From Brienomyrus brachyistius (lineage: Eukaryota > Chordata > Actinopteri > Osteoglossiformes > Mormyridae), in contig NC_064548.1 in assembly GCF_023856365.1 (NCBI RefSeq), forward strand, positions 18,214,461 to 18,278,460: a DNA stretch of 64,000 nucleotides. The letters are read 5' to 3'. Below, piece by piece: positions 28,401 to 40,400 of the stretch; position 1 is the stretch's first letter; each line of letters begins with the position of its first letter. Both the position numbers and the translations under genes were made by a program. Under the pieces are notes generated by a model. That model saw only the letters and a program-made list of their open reading frames with translations, was not told the DNA's origin and searched no databases.

Positions 28401-29744
28401 TGTCCCATCACCATCAGAATACAAAGTACGCATCTTCGGAGATGTACTCAATCTTAATGACTGTTGGAATTTCCATTTACTCAGCTTGTCATATCGTTTC
28501 TCATAGCAATCACGTGTATCTGGGGGACAACAAAACTAATGAGGAAACAGCAGTAACTTAATTGGTTGAGTATATAAAAATGAGCTGGCAACATAATAAT
28601 TAGGGAAAAGCAATAACATGTCTGAGTAATGATGGCATGCGATACAATAAATATCTGCACAAAATAAGGTGATATCATTCTAAATTAGATAAATGAAAAA
28701 TGAGGTGTGAGGACACATTGCACATAGAGAGAATCCAAGAACTACAGTCAGCTGGAGTACCAATCACCATACTTTTATTCATATTATACACTACTACAAA
28801 AAGTCTGATTCATCAACAATGCAAACATCTTTCTGATTGTTCACGGAGTTGAAAAGCTTTGGAGGTGGCAAGTGAATTTGGTTCACTAGGTATTTCCACA
28901 GTTTTGCCAGGGATTGATAATACAGTCTTTGTGTGTTTGATTTTACAGTATGTTTCCCTTGCATTCATCTATGTTCAATCAACCGATATCCAGTACAAGA
29001 TCATACAGGCCTACAGCCAATCACAGGAATCCCAGACTACAAAGTAGGGAAACCCAAACCGCATGTGTTTGGACTGTGGAAGAAATCCGGAGCTTTCAAT
29101 AAATGAAATACTGCGAAAATATGGAAGAAGCCAGGGTACGGATACAGAACACACCACATGGTGGAATTAAAGCCACAAGGTTACACACAGTAACTATACT
29201 CTGAGATAGAATGCTACACTACAGCCACTGATATCTTACTTTAAATCTTACCGTAACCATACCCATGAATTAGTTATCATAGCTGTATTCTTGTTAGAAT
29301 GTTCTGACTTGGAGGTACCAACTTAGAATCATTTTCCAGTTGCAGTGGTCCAAACAATGGCTGAAAAAAATGAAGACAAAACACATGCAGAAGCCAGGGA
29401 AACAATTGAAGAGACTTAGTTGTTTCTACCTAAATCTAACAAAATTATACGTAACAAAAAAACAGCATATTACGTTTGACTTTCAGCAATGTGTCCTGAC
29501 CTGTGCAAGATAATTGGTTAGCGCTTGATTAAAAAATGCAAGAAACAGTGTAGAGATTATCAGCCGGGGAGTACGAGGCTGGGGACCTCTGCTGCTCTGT
29601 TCGTTAGTCGGCCAGGTTTCAACAGAAGTCTTTAAAGGTTAATCATTTCAGCTGCAATTAGGACATGCCAATCAACGTGACTGACAGCAGTGTTAGACAA
29701 ACAAACAAGAAAGACTGAAGGAGCAGCAGCCCTAAGATGTGTGT
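28401..29744. other. Intergenic, nothing recognised
   Basis: No open frame with family likeness, and no complete repeat that I can name. Confidence 0.5.
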
Positions 29745-29745
29745 C

Positions 29746-30405
29746 ATGAGTCCAGCAATGTTCCATCAGAATTACAGCAATGTTCCATCAGAAGTCCAGC
29801 AATGTTCCATCAGAATTACAGCAATGTTCCATCAGAGGTCCAGCAATGTTCCATCAGAGGTCCAGCAATATTCCATGAGAATTACAGTAATGTTCCATCA
29901 GAAGTCCAGCAATGTTCCATCAGAATTACAACAATGTTCCATCAGAGGTCCAGCAATATTCCATGAGAATTACAGTAATGTTCCATCAGAAGTCCAGCAA
30001 TGTTCCATCAGAATTACAGCAATGTTCCATCAGAGGTCCAGCAATATTCCATGAGAATTACAGTAATGTTCCATCAGAAGTCCAGCAATGTTCCACCAGA
30101 ATTACAGCAATGTTCCATCAGAGGTCCAGCAATGTTCCATCAGAATTACAGCAATGTTCCATCAGAAGTCCAGCAATGTTCCATCAGAAGTCCAGCAATG
30201 TTCCATCAGAATTACAGCAATGTTCTATCAGAGGTCCAGCAATGTTCCATCAGAATTACAGTAATGTTTCATCAGAAGTCCAGCAATGTTCCATCAGAAG
30301 TCCAGCAATGTTCCCTCAGAATTACAGCAATGTTCTATCAGAAGTCCAGCAATGTTCCATCAGAATTACAGCAATGTTCCATCAGAAGTCCAGCCAGGTT
30401 CCATC
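29746..30405 (+). repeat. 22-bp minisatellite with an 88-bp higher-order unit
   Basis: About 29 units of GCAATGTTCCATCAGA followed by AGTCCA, GGTCCA or ATTACA. A variant CCATGAGAATTACAGTAATG recurs at exactly 88-bp spacing (ends of CCATGAGA at 29880, 29968 and 30056), so groups of four units were copied together. No unit contains a stop in the forward frames, so long open frames appear by default. Confidence 0.95.
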
Positions 30406-31444
30406 AGTCACACATTCCCACAAACACTGAGATGATAAATGGTCTGTCAGCGTGGGACCATGCGACTTACCACATTCACGAGAAAATCCAATGAAGTCTT
30501 CTCATTCGACATTCTCATTTAACAGCAGGCGTGACCCAATTACTGCCAACAAAGAGAGACAGACATTTAGGCATTAGCATTGTTATTTACAAGACTGGTG
30601 TTCACATAAATTCAGAAAATTGCATTAATTACATACTGACATCAAGCATAAAGTATAATTGTCCCATACTACAGGAGTAGCTGACTTTGCAGTGAATTTA
30701 TATGTCTTTATGTTTGGGGAAAAGAGTCAGGGGACACCCCACCACTCCAGAACCACTCTTGAGTTTGTTTACAAGTGTGTATGGGGCATTATCATTTTGA
30801 CATATGGGAGCTAGTCGTTTTATGTGGTGTCTCTATGTTATCACCCCATAATAGATACATTTATATTTATTTACTTAGCAGATACTTCTATCCAAAGCCA
30901 CATACATTGAGGATCAGCCAGTCCTGGATGCATAGTGAGTATAGCTGTCAGTTCAAACTAAATCAGAGATTCTGGAGTTTATTAACCGCAAAACGAACAG
31001 CAAGTAAGGCACTTAAAATGCCTTAATTTAGTCAATTTAACTTATAAGTAGTCATGATTAATGAGCCAAGGTAAGCGTTGTAATCTCAGACTACAGTGTA
31101 GACCATAAGGCTACCCACTGCTGGAATGTACTTAATGAATGGATTAAGTTATTTTTCACAGGCGTTTCAGACTAGATTTCTGTTTTATGGTCACACTACA
31201 ATGATACTTGGTGCACTGTATACAACACAAGGGTTGCCACAATGAGCAATTCAAACATTTTTTAAAAACCTTTTTAATGGAATGCATTGGGTTTGTTAAA
31301 ATGTACATTTCATATTCATGCTGGTTGCATGTCATTTGAGAAGACATTTACACCTTTTTTACAAACTGTAAAAACTGAATGTGCCTGAAAATAACCACAA
31401 AAAGAATAAAAAATATTAAATATTTCATCCACCTAGAGCAAGAC
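30406..31444. other. Intergenic with one SINE tail fragment
   Basis: TTTATTTACTTAGCAGATAC then TTCTATCCAAAGCCACATAC (30866-30905) is the reverse of the common fish SINE 3' part. The rest is unremarkable. Confidence 0.5.
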
Positions 31445-31627
31445 TGTCAAACTCCGGTCCTGGGGGGCTGGAGCCCTGGACATTTTTGGGTTTCCCCTCA
31501 TTTAACACACCTGATTCAACTCCTTATGCTAATTACCACTCAGCTTTTGAGCTGAATCATTTGTGGTGGAACAGGGAAAGAACTGAGATACACAGGGCTC
31601 CGCCCCCCCCAGGACTGGAGTTTGACA
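31445..31627. mobile_element. Palindromic MITE (TGTCAAACTCC ends)
   Basis: 183 bp starting TGTCAAACTCCGGTCCTGGG and ending CCCAGGACTGGAGTTTGACA. The arms are near-perfect inverted repeats, and the inside (CCCTCATTTAACACACCTGA, TTCAACTCC) partly mirrors itself. This is a common fish hairpin-forming element. A clean target duplication was not found. Confidence 0.8.
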
Positions 31628-32099
31628 CCGCTGTATGGAAGTGTACTAATAAAAATAATTACTTCATTTAAAAATATTACATAAAAACTGGTTTTATTAG
31701 GATTATCTCTAAATTAAAATTTTATGTGTTTTTTTTTTTTTTTGCAATATTGAGTGGGACATACGCTTGAGAACACCTGTTTTCTAAATATTCTTTGACA
31801 AACTGTGTAAAAACGGTTATTAAAAAATGTTTACTGCAACAGAGAGGAATATATTTTATTATGTATATCATCATATCTTTATTAAAAATACGGGTTACAC
31901 TAGTTGACACAAGCCAGTTACACCACCTGACCATGCTGCATCTGCAGACCAAGGGTTGTTGAAGAAACTGACACTGGAAATCAAACCCAACAAGAATATG
32001 TAAAAAGCATCGTACAACATGAATCGTGAATTCCTGTCTTCATTTGTAATTTTACTTAAGAAAAATATCTAGCCACAATGAATCAGGGTAAAACATGTC

Positions 32100-32200
32100 T
32101 GTCCATGTGTCCGTGCGTGTCTGTGTCTGTGTGCTTTCGTCTGTGTGTGCCTGTGTTTGTTTGTGTGTGGGTGTGTGTGTGTGTGTGTGTGTTTCTGTCT
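32100..32200. repeat. TG-rich simple sequence
   Basis: TGTG(C/T)-rich run ending in (TG)n at about 32162-32191. Confidence 0.8.
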
Positions 32201-32639
32201 GACTGAGGCCCTGTTTATATTTGGTTTTAAATTGCATCTTGGCCAGCTGGATCACAAGAGGACAGCAATACATACAAGTGAAAATGACCATCAAGGCACA
32301 TTGTGATCTGATCACTCAAACCACTCACCAAGGTAGTCTGGGACACATCTGACCACATATCTTTGTAATGTAAATGCCAATACATATCGACGCGTCCCTG
32401 AAAAGAGTGTCGTAGGAAAATATGCCATCAATGCAGGACATGGTGGCTGTTTTGGTGGCAGGGTGAAAACGCTCAAAAAAATCTGAATGTAAGCGGTCAG
32501 CTGAACATCTTGGAAATGCATCCTTGGAGACGCATGACAAATAGAGGCAAAAATGGCAAAAAGTGTCTTGGATATCCACTTGTGATTCGCTCGCTCAAGA
32601 CGCATTTTCAAACCAAGTCTCAACAGAGCCTATGCATCT

Positions 32640-32900
32640 GCCTGTGTGTCTGTGAATGTCCGTTTGTTTGTGTGTCTGTGAATGTCCGTTTGTTTCTGTG
32701 TGTGTTTGTGTGTCTGTGAATGTCCGTTTGTTTCTGTGTGTGTTTGTGTGTCTGTGAATGTCCGTTTGTTTCTGTGTCTGTGAATGTCCGTTTGTTTGTG
32801 TGTGTATTTGTGTGTCTGTGAATGTCCGTTTGTTTGTGTGTGTATTTGTGTGTCTGTGAATGTCCGTTTGTTTGTGTGTGTGTTTGTGTGTCTGTGCCTG
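32640..32900. repeat. TG-rich minisatellite
   Basis: Seven copies of GAATGTCCGTTTGTTT joined by variable TGTGT(C/T)TG linkers, spaced roughly 27-40 bp. The reverse strand reads as a His/Thr-rich open frame only because of the repeat. Confidence 0.9.
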
Positions 32901-35286
32901 TAAACTAACTTTCACACCTTTTGGCAACTGGATATAGCAACAGCATGAACATTCACCTATAGGTTCCATTACATTGTATTAGTTATGAAATAGAAATTCA
33001 ACAAATTGTATTTACAGATATAAATTTTAATCTTCGAGTAACATTTCTCCTATCACTGAAGCCATATGATTGAGCTATTAGTTAAGTTCTCCCCAAACGA
33101 GCTTGATGGGCTGAATGGCCTCCTCTCATTTGTAAATGTCTTATGTTCTTATTGGAATTCCAGGTCTTTTAAAACTGCTATTCATATTCAACAGTCAGGG
33201 TTTCTTCTACTTTATTCTGCTACATCATCAACTTATGTACATATATTACATTATATATTGCTTAAAATTGCAAGTGAATTGAATACAAATATGCATTAAA
33301 GATAAACATTTCTAAAACACCCAAGTCATTTTATCCTAGCCTTGCTGAGCTTTGATAATAACATTGAGGATAAATCACTTTTTCCAAAAATATAACACTG
33401 AATACTTGAAAATAGTTCCACATAGAAAGTTAGTTCTAGGTTACACCATTTGACATTTCAGGTTAAAATCAAATTTGTTAGCCCATGAAAATGGAGACAT
33501 TTGGCACATGACCTTGGTGTGAAAGCTTCAAGCATAATTTTTCAAATCAATACTTAATAAATACTTTCATAATTATCATGATTTTCAGTGACTTCCTTAT
33601 ACCATTTGACATGTAAACTTAAGCATAATTGAACCTAAAATGTTCAATTGTCTGATATTTTGAAGTGCCGTTTTGCTGATATTTTGAGTTAGAATAACCT
33701 TGGCATACATTTAGGGTCATCAGGAATTCATCTCTATGATATTTCCTACACAATATAAATAAAATGGCTTCTTTGAATGGGGTTATATTACTCAAAATTA
33801 AAGGAAGTTGTACTGACTAATATAAGTCCCCAAATTAATAATAATATTCAGTACAATGGTTTTCCATTAATTTTATTTTCTGTTAAACAGGTATATTCTA
33901 CGGTTACGCTAAACTAGTTTACTTATTTGGTACACAGTTTTTACAGTTGCACCACACTGACATCTTTGCCATCATCCCCCAAATATTTACTCAGTATAGA
34001 ATAAAACCAGAAATTTTACACTAGGTCCTCAAAAAAGAATGTATCCAAGTAATTAATCATTTTGAGATTTTGAGATATTTTGAGATTTTCACTGAACCGT
34101 ATTGCTACAAATAAATTATTGTCACGTCATTGACCCACTTACTAATTTACTTACGGACAAGCAGCTTTGTTTGTCACCATTATTATTTCTTTCCATTTAA
34201 TACATACTTTCTAAACATTCAAAAAACATCCAGCCATCAATAGTCTATAACGACTTTTCCACTAAAGGGTCACAATGACCCTGGAACATTTTCCAGGAAC
34301 CATATAACCTGAGGCTGGGGGGAACAGCGAATATGATGCTAGTCATGGAATATTACATGCTGAATAGCTGTGTAACGTGTGACACAACAAACATTGTCCA
34401 GTCTACATTAGATTGTTTTGTATTTTTGGTATATAACATTCTACTTTACCATCTCCAGCTGTGTCTATCTAGTAGCATAAAAAGCCTTCAGATTGTCAGC
34501 TCCAAGGTTGTATCCTCCAGCTATAACACATGTGTCTCTAATACTATACAGTTCTTATTTTGCTCACATTTCTGAAGAGCATACTGGCTAGATTATGATA
34601 TACTTGCCTACCATGTCCACCGATTGTCCCAACTTATCATTTTCGTGTTAAATATATACAGAATTTTTCCCCTCCCAGTGATTTACTTGAAGCTGAAATA
34701 ACCATCCTCATCATTTTTCATCATCCTCACCAGAAATTCCATTTCAAGAATACCAGTGTGTCTAATTAAATTGATCTGAGCCAGACAACCAGCTTTAAAA
34801 ATAATCTTCCCCTTTAAGTATCTTGTCTTCCTCCATGAAAGCATTGTTTTGCATTTTGGGCGCTATGTTGCACAGGGACATGAAGGAGGGTTTAACCACC
34901 TCCTGCTAATGAACCCACATTTCTCCATTTGCTAATGATCAGATTGTTATTGTTGCCAGAAGGAGGGCCGGTGTCTCACAGATTGATTCCAAAGAGCTCT
35001 GTGAATGTATCTGAAGGTGTGTGAGTGTGAATGTGGGTGAGTGTGTGTCACAGGAGGGAAATGAAAGCATTCTTCCTTACAGTCAGAGAAGCAAGCTCGA
35101 GCCCTGCTCGTCTGTGCTTTCCCAAAGCTGGTGTGCAAATACACGAATATAAAACAGTGCGACACCACATATTAGCAAGAACAAGGTAATTATTACATGT
35201 GCATTGCTTGTAAGAACAGTACATTACAGTATTTGCAGGAACTTGAAAGAAAAAAAACACTAAATGCTAATGCTAAGTGATAACTG
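32901..35286. other. Intergenic, one retroposon tail
   Basis: GAGCTTGATGGGCTGAATGG, then CCTCCTCTCATTTGTAAATG and TCTTATGTTCTTA (33100-33151), is a common fish retroposon 3' end. No gene was seen. Confidence 0.5.

Positions 35287-35353
<67 letters not shown>
35287..35353. repeat. (TA)n microsatellite
   Basis: Two TA runs split by one TG. Confidence 0.95.
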
Positions 35354-35362
<9 letters not shown>

Positions 35363-35378
35363 ATTGCATGAAGTTTGG

Positions 35379-35717
35379 TGTTACGACAAAGGGCAGAAAT
35401 GCAGGCCTGATGCAGGCTGTGTGAGAGCAACCCCTGGATGGGGAACTACTGTATGTGAAGCATGCTTACTTAACAAGCAGGGCAAACAAAGGGAGCAGGG
35501 GGCCAGAGAACAGTGACTGGACTGGGGAACTCGGGCTTGGGGAGCAGTAATATACAGGGCTAACGATGGGGCAGGACACAAGGCAGATGTGAAGGATTAA
35601 CAGAAAGGCAGGAACAAAAGCTAAGCCTGATAGGTACTAGGTGTGGCTAGTTTGAGGCCACGCCATGCAGGAAATATGAGGATCACACAAGTGGGTTGGG
35701 GTGGGCAGGGTGTGACA
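35379..35717 (-). mobile_element. Possible LTR-like element, reverse orientation
   Basis: On the - strand it begins TGTCACACCCTGCCCACCCC and ends GTCGTAACA, with the same TG...CA form and CAC(A/G)CCC start as elements 1 and 3. Flanking 5-bp strings do not match (TTTGG and GTCAG), so the assignment is tentative. Confidence 0.4.
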
Positions 35718-37070
35718 GTCAGAAAACGGAGGACAGACATCTTACATTGCAGCTTTTAATTCCTCCAACATCTCAGTGTCCTGAGTGGATTAAGGGACTA
35801 GGAAGATACCAGCTCTTGAGACAAAAGCACTATGTATTTTACAGAGTATAAATTCCTTACCATTTGGGCCTCCAAAAAGCCTTTTTGTGATTTATATCAT
35901 TCTGTTGAATGTCATCCCAGACACAATTTTCATTGGAGTCAAAATCTCCACTATTCAGATCTATTAGCCTGTCCACTTAACACTTGGCCAATGTAGGTCT
36001 CTGAGCTGCTAGCTTGGTTCCGAACGATATGCCCATTCCAGCTCAGAAATCCCACTGCCATTTAATATACAGCCTTTGATTCACAGCCAGATCCAGTCTG
36101 CTCAAGTGCTGCATATAATTTGTATCCCCTCGGCCTTAAACTCCAGCTCCCTTGTCTACTTTGCTACTCATGCTACTATCTTGTTAATGTTCTCGAACGT
36201 CCTACAATCCATTTTCACTGCCTTATTTTACTTACACTTTAACGAAGGTCTACCTGCAGCGATGTGTGAAACCTGCCTCACAGCCTGTTAAATATGGAAA
36301 CACCTTTTTGCAATCTTAAACATTTTAAAATCTGACCTATTTTGATTACGGCACCAGGTGTTAAAAAAATCTCACAAGGTTTTTAATCAAGGGGGGTAGA
36401 ATCTTATTTGACATTATGAAGTAATTTTGATTTTTGTATTTTTTGTTTCAGACCATTTTTAAGACCATTTGCTCCATGGAATAGCAAATACCTTCAGAAC
36501 AAACGACTATCTTCCTCTGTTCATGTACCCTGGTCTGTGAGGAGGAAGAATACCATCCCATTAACGGAATGATTAAATAAATCGTTGGCCAGCACAGTGA
36601 TGAGGTACAGTATAGGACTGGCTGTATAACGCCCATCCATGTAGGAGAAGATGCAGACTATCAGTACAGACATTGCCTTTATAGGCTAATGTCAGAGAAA
36701 AAATTATCTTTATCAGTCTGGTTGTTGTTCAAGTCATCCATTCCAAATTCACCAAGGATGGATATGAGCTGAAAGACTGGGCCAACAGCTTCATTAAATC
36801 ATTAACGTTTGCTCATTTTTTGTACAATTGGGCCTTTATTTACTGTTTTTCGTTTATCTAATTTCGATGAATCGATGAAATACACTTGATGTCATCAAAA
36901 TTTTTCGTCGGCATAACGTCTGGCAGACTTCAGAGTAGACCTTTACTCTATGTCCAAGATAGAATTTATACAGATTTCTTTTCAGATCAAGATGAACTGT
37001 ACAACCTATACCTCCACAGAAAAAGTTTAAAGGATTCCATAACAATCCCTTTTCTTCGTTGGCTTCATGT
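35718..37070. other. Intergenic, nothing recognised
   Basis: Short open frames only, and no repeat I can name. Confidence 0.5.
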
Positions 37071-37073
37071 CCT

Positions 37074-37495
37074 GACAACGTCGGGTATTGACTAACTCAT
37101 GGTCAGTCCCGGACATTGTCCAGACGTGCAGCCAACGTCCAGATTGTACAGTATACCACAACCATGACAGCTTCCCAGCTAACATTTAACGTTGGCCCAA
37201 CGTTGGTAGAACGTCGGACATAACGTCAGCCCCAACGTCATTAGCAGACGTTGGCCGGACGTGCATCTGCACATCGGGTTTACGTCAACTCAACGTCTGC
37301 AGCGAACGTCAAATGCACGTTGTCCCAACATGCAGTAAACTAAGTAGTGATAAGCAAATGTGTGCAATTCCCTGTGGCCAACGTAAAACCAACGTCCCAC
37401 GGACATTATGGGGACCATGTGCCAACCTACTTTCAATGTCTGGGTTACATCAACTCAACGTCTGCAGCTAACGTAAAATGCACGTTGTGCCAACT
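37074..37495. repeat. ACGT-rich dispersed repeat
   Basis: Over a dozen AACGT/ACGTT strings occur in about 420 bp, with self-complementary phrases such as ACGTTGGCCCAACGTTGG. A block GTCAACTCAACGTCTGCAGC then (G/T)AACGT(C/A)AAATGCACGTTGT(C/G)CCAAC appears at 37283-37330 and again, with few changes, at 37449-37492, about 166 bp apart. CpG density is far above that of the neighbours. Confidence 0.8.
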
Positions 37496-37499
37496 CTCA

Positions 37500-40400
37500 A
37501 TTGCCAATTAAAGAATTCATCATAGGTCAACATGCAAACTCTCAAAGGATTATTTAGACACTTAATTATATTGCTATTATCAAGGTGTGTCTAATAAATA
37601 AACTTGATCCTGTTGAAAGTTTTCGTCAGCTTACCGAGAGACGTTTTATCTAAATAATTCCTCATGATAGAGACATTTTAATTTTGCTTAATTGTACCAG
37701 TACTCAGCAGTCTTTCAGTAATATGCATATAGAATAAAGGTCAGGAATAGGGGTCAGCCTCAAAATAACTGTATTTTGCAGTTTCCACGTCAGCTACCAA
37801 ACACTCTACACGTTTCAGACTCATGAGATTTGCCATAATCGTGCAAAGCTTTCTTCATGGTAAGTCTTAGTTGAAAGTGAACCTTTTGTTGATAACTTTT
37901 AAAATTGTACGATGTGTTTTTATGCTTCCAGCAGAAAGACAAAGTTAATAGATAATATGGCTGAATAAGTGATACATTTTCTTGAGTCCAATTTGCCTGT
38001 GTGGAGGCCTCTTCCATGATTGGTCCTGTTTCCTCATATAAAACATCTTCTCTCAAACTTCAGGGTTAATGTCCCCCATAATATTATCTCACTTTGTGTT
38101 CAAATTATATTTGGTATCTAGAAATACATTTTTATCATATTATTCACTACAAGTGCATCTTGAGACTGAATCTATTGTCACATTGCCAATCTTCTCAAGA
38201 CACATTACAAACGATAGGCCATTGAATATCAATAATGGATTATACTGAATAAAATGCACAGATGCTCTGTCCACAAGAAAGATGAATGCGGTAATACTGC
38301 TGCTGTTTTATTTATGTGTAAATTAGGAATAGGGGAATTGACTGTATAGACAAGCTGACAACGGTTTCTGGCTGCACAGGAAGAAATTGCCACTGAAACC
38401 AAGGCAACCGTCCACGGCATCAGAAGCTGAGTACAGTTCCAGAAGCATTCTAAAAAGAAAGACTGAGACTGTACTGAACAAACCATTGAAGGTAACACTC
38501 AATAACATGCGAAAACTGGGACTAAACGTCAACAAGCGACAAATCGAAACGCACTCCAAAACCCAACAAAACAGACAGAACAAGAACTTATTTGCACCCA
38601 ACGGTATTTGATCAAGACTGAGCACAGAGCGATAAACTCTCTTTAATGGAGTTTTAGAATATTTTAGTATCATCTAGGTACACAAAGACAAACTATGTGA
38701 GTGTGGGAAAGCGGTGGGGCATTTACTAATCCGAAATGCATCATGGGAGATTCATAATGACCAGCGGTCATCTATACTGTAGAAATATTACACCTCGAGC
38801 TTGTTGAAGATGGCCGTTCAAAAGCGTAAATCTTATTGGCAAGTGCTGGTTTATTCTGTTCAGTCAGTGTCCTGCAAATTCCACCCGTTTCCCTTTGTAC
38901 GCACCATAGTGGCCACATGTTTCTAACCAGCCAATCAGATGCCTTCACAACAGCAAAGGATACCTGTTCTTACCTGTTTTCAAGATAAGATTCAATAATC
39001 ACAGGCAGCTCTATCTTTTTGTGGAGCATATAAATGAGAGGTAATTGCATCACATCACTCGAACATTCAAAGCAGTCAAATTGTTTCCTACTTATTCTAA
39101 TGAAAATATGGATATTGGACCTGGAACTGGGCTGTTGCGTACAGCATGTATTCACATTGGATAAAAGTGTCTGATAAAAAAAATGTAAATGTAATTACAG
39201 CCTCTGGCTGACTGCTGAGCATGTCCACAACCAACCGATAATATGCATTAAGTAAGCATGTTTCACATAGTAATCCATCATTTCTTAGAATCTCCCAACA
39301 GTGTATAGATTTTGAACAAATGTGCATCTTGTTTGTCACTATGCATATCTTGATATATTCACGATCAACTTTCCATAAAAGCAATATTCTAGTCATGGCA
39401 GCCCTAGAACTAGTGCCCCTTCAGTCTCTTTAAACAGTGGGAGTATATGGTTATTTTTTCCCCTGATACTCTCGAGATTCTTAATAAAAAATTTGAAGCT
39501 ATGAAAGGCCTTCATCAATTCTGTAAACTGTGGGTATATTTATAAACTGTGGAACGGTAATTCTGTTTCAAAGAAAGCACAACTAAACATATTGAAAGGT
39601 TCTTAATGATATACATTAGAATGATTTACATTAGAATGATATACATTAGAATGATATACATTACAATGATATACATTACAATGATATACATTACAGCATG
39701 TGGCAATTTATGCCCCCCAAAAGTTAATTGTCGTAAACACATACATTCATCAGATGAGTTGACTTCCGTGCCTCTGTGTGTTACTTCAGCTGCAGATCTT
39801 AAGGGAAGAAATGGGAAAGAATAATTTGACACAAACTCTGTAAGTAATACTATGAGCCATTTTTGTGAAAGACTGTGAGGTCATAAGTTCAGCTATAGTG
39901 AATTTATATCGTATAAACAACTTAAGCTTGAACATTAATCCTACAGGACGATGTATAATGCTAGTAATCGGGGGGTTTGAATCCACACTTTACCCAGTGG
40001 AAACATGGGCCCACCCTCCCAAAATTTAAATCTTGGCAAGAGACAGTGATAGCGTTTATACACATCCATCTGATCAACACTTATTCAATACACATTAGGT
40101 TGTGAAAAATAGGGAGATTTTAGTAAAAGGAAAAAAAAGTGGGCTTTGAGAGAGATTTTAGTACAGTAACCTGATCTATCTTGGAAAAACTTTATAAGAT
40201 GAAATAACATAATACTCTATGTGGGACGATCAATTTTCATGATCATAAAAGTGTGACTGTGGAAGACTGGGAGTTTATGGGGAGAAATGGTAAAACAGGA
40301 GTACGTTGGGAAGGGTAGTGGAGGTACAGGAGAAATGCGGGGAGAGGTGTTGGCAGGTACGGCGTGCGAAAATTGGGATTGAGCCAGCAGCTGCAGCTGA

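Noticed and set aside
29912..30494. Open frames of 164-172 codons
   Set aside because: They are the stop-free reading of the 22-bp minisatellite and appear in more than one frame with the same repeated words.
32595..32969. His/Thr-rich open frame on the - strand, 124 codons
   Set aside because: It follows the TG-rich minisatellite exactly. Composition alone explains it.
38387..38611. Basic Asn/Gln-rich 74-codon frame
   Set aside because: No recognised domain, no convincing acceptor/donor pair and no neighbour exon. Kept only as a note.
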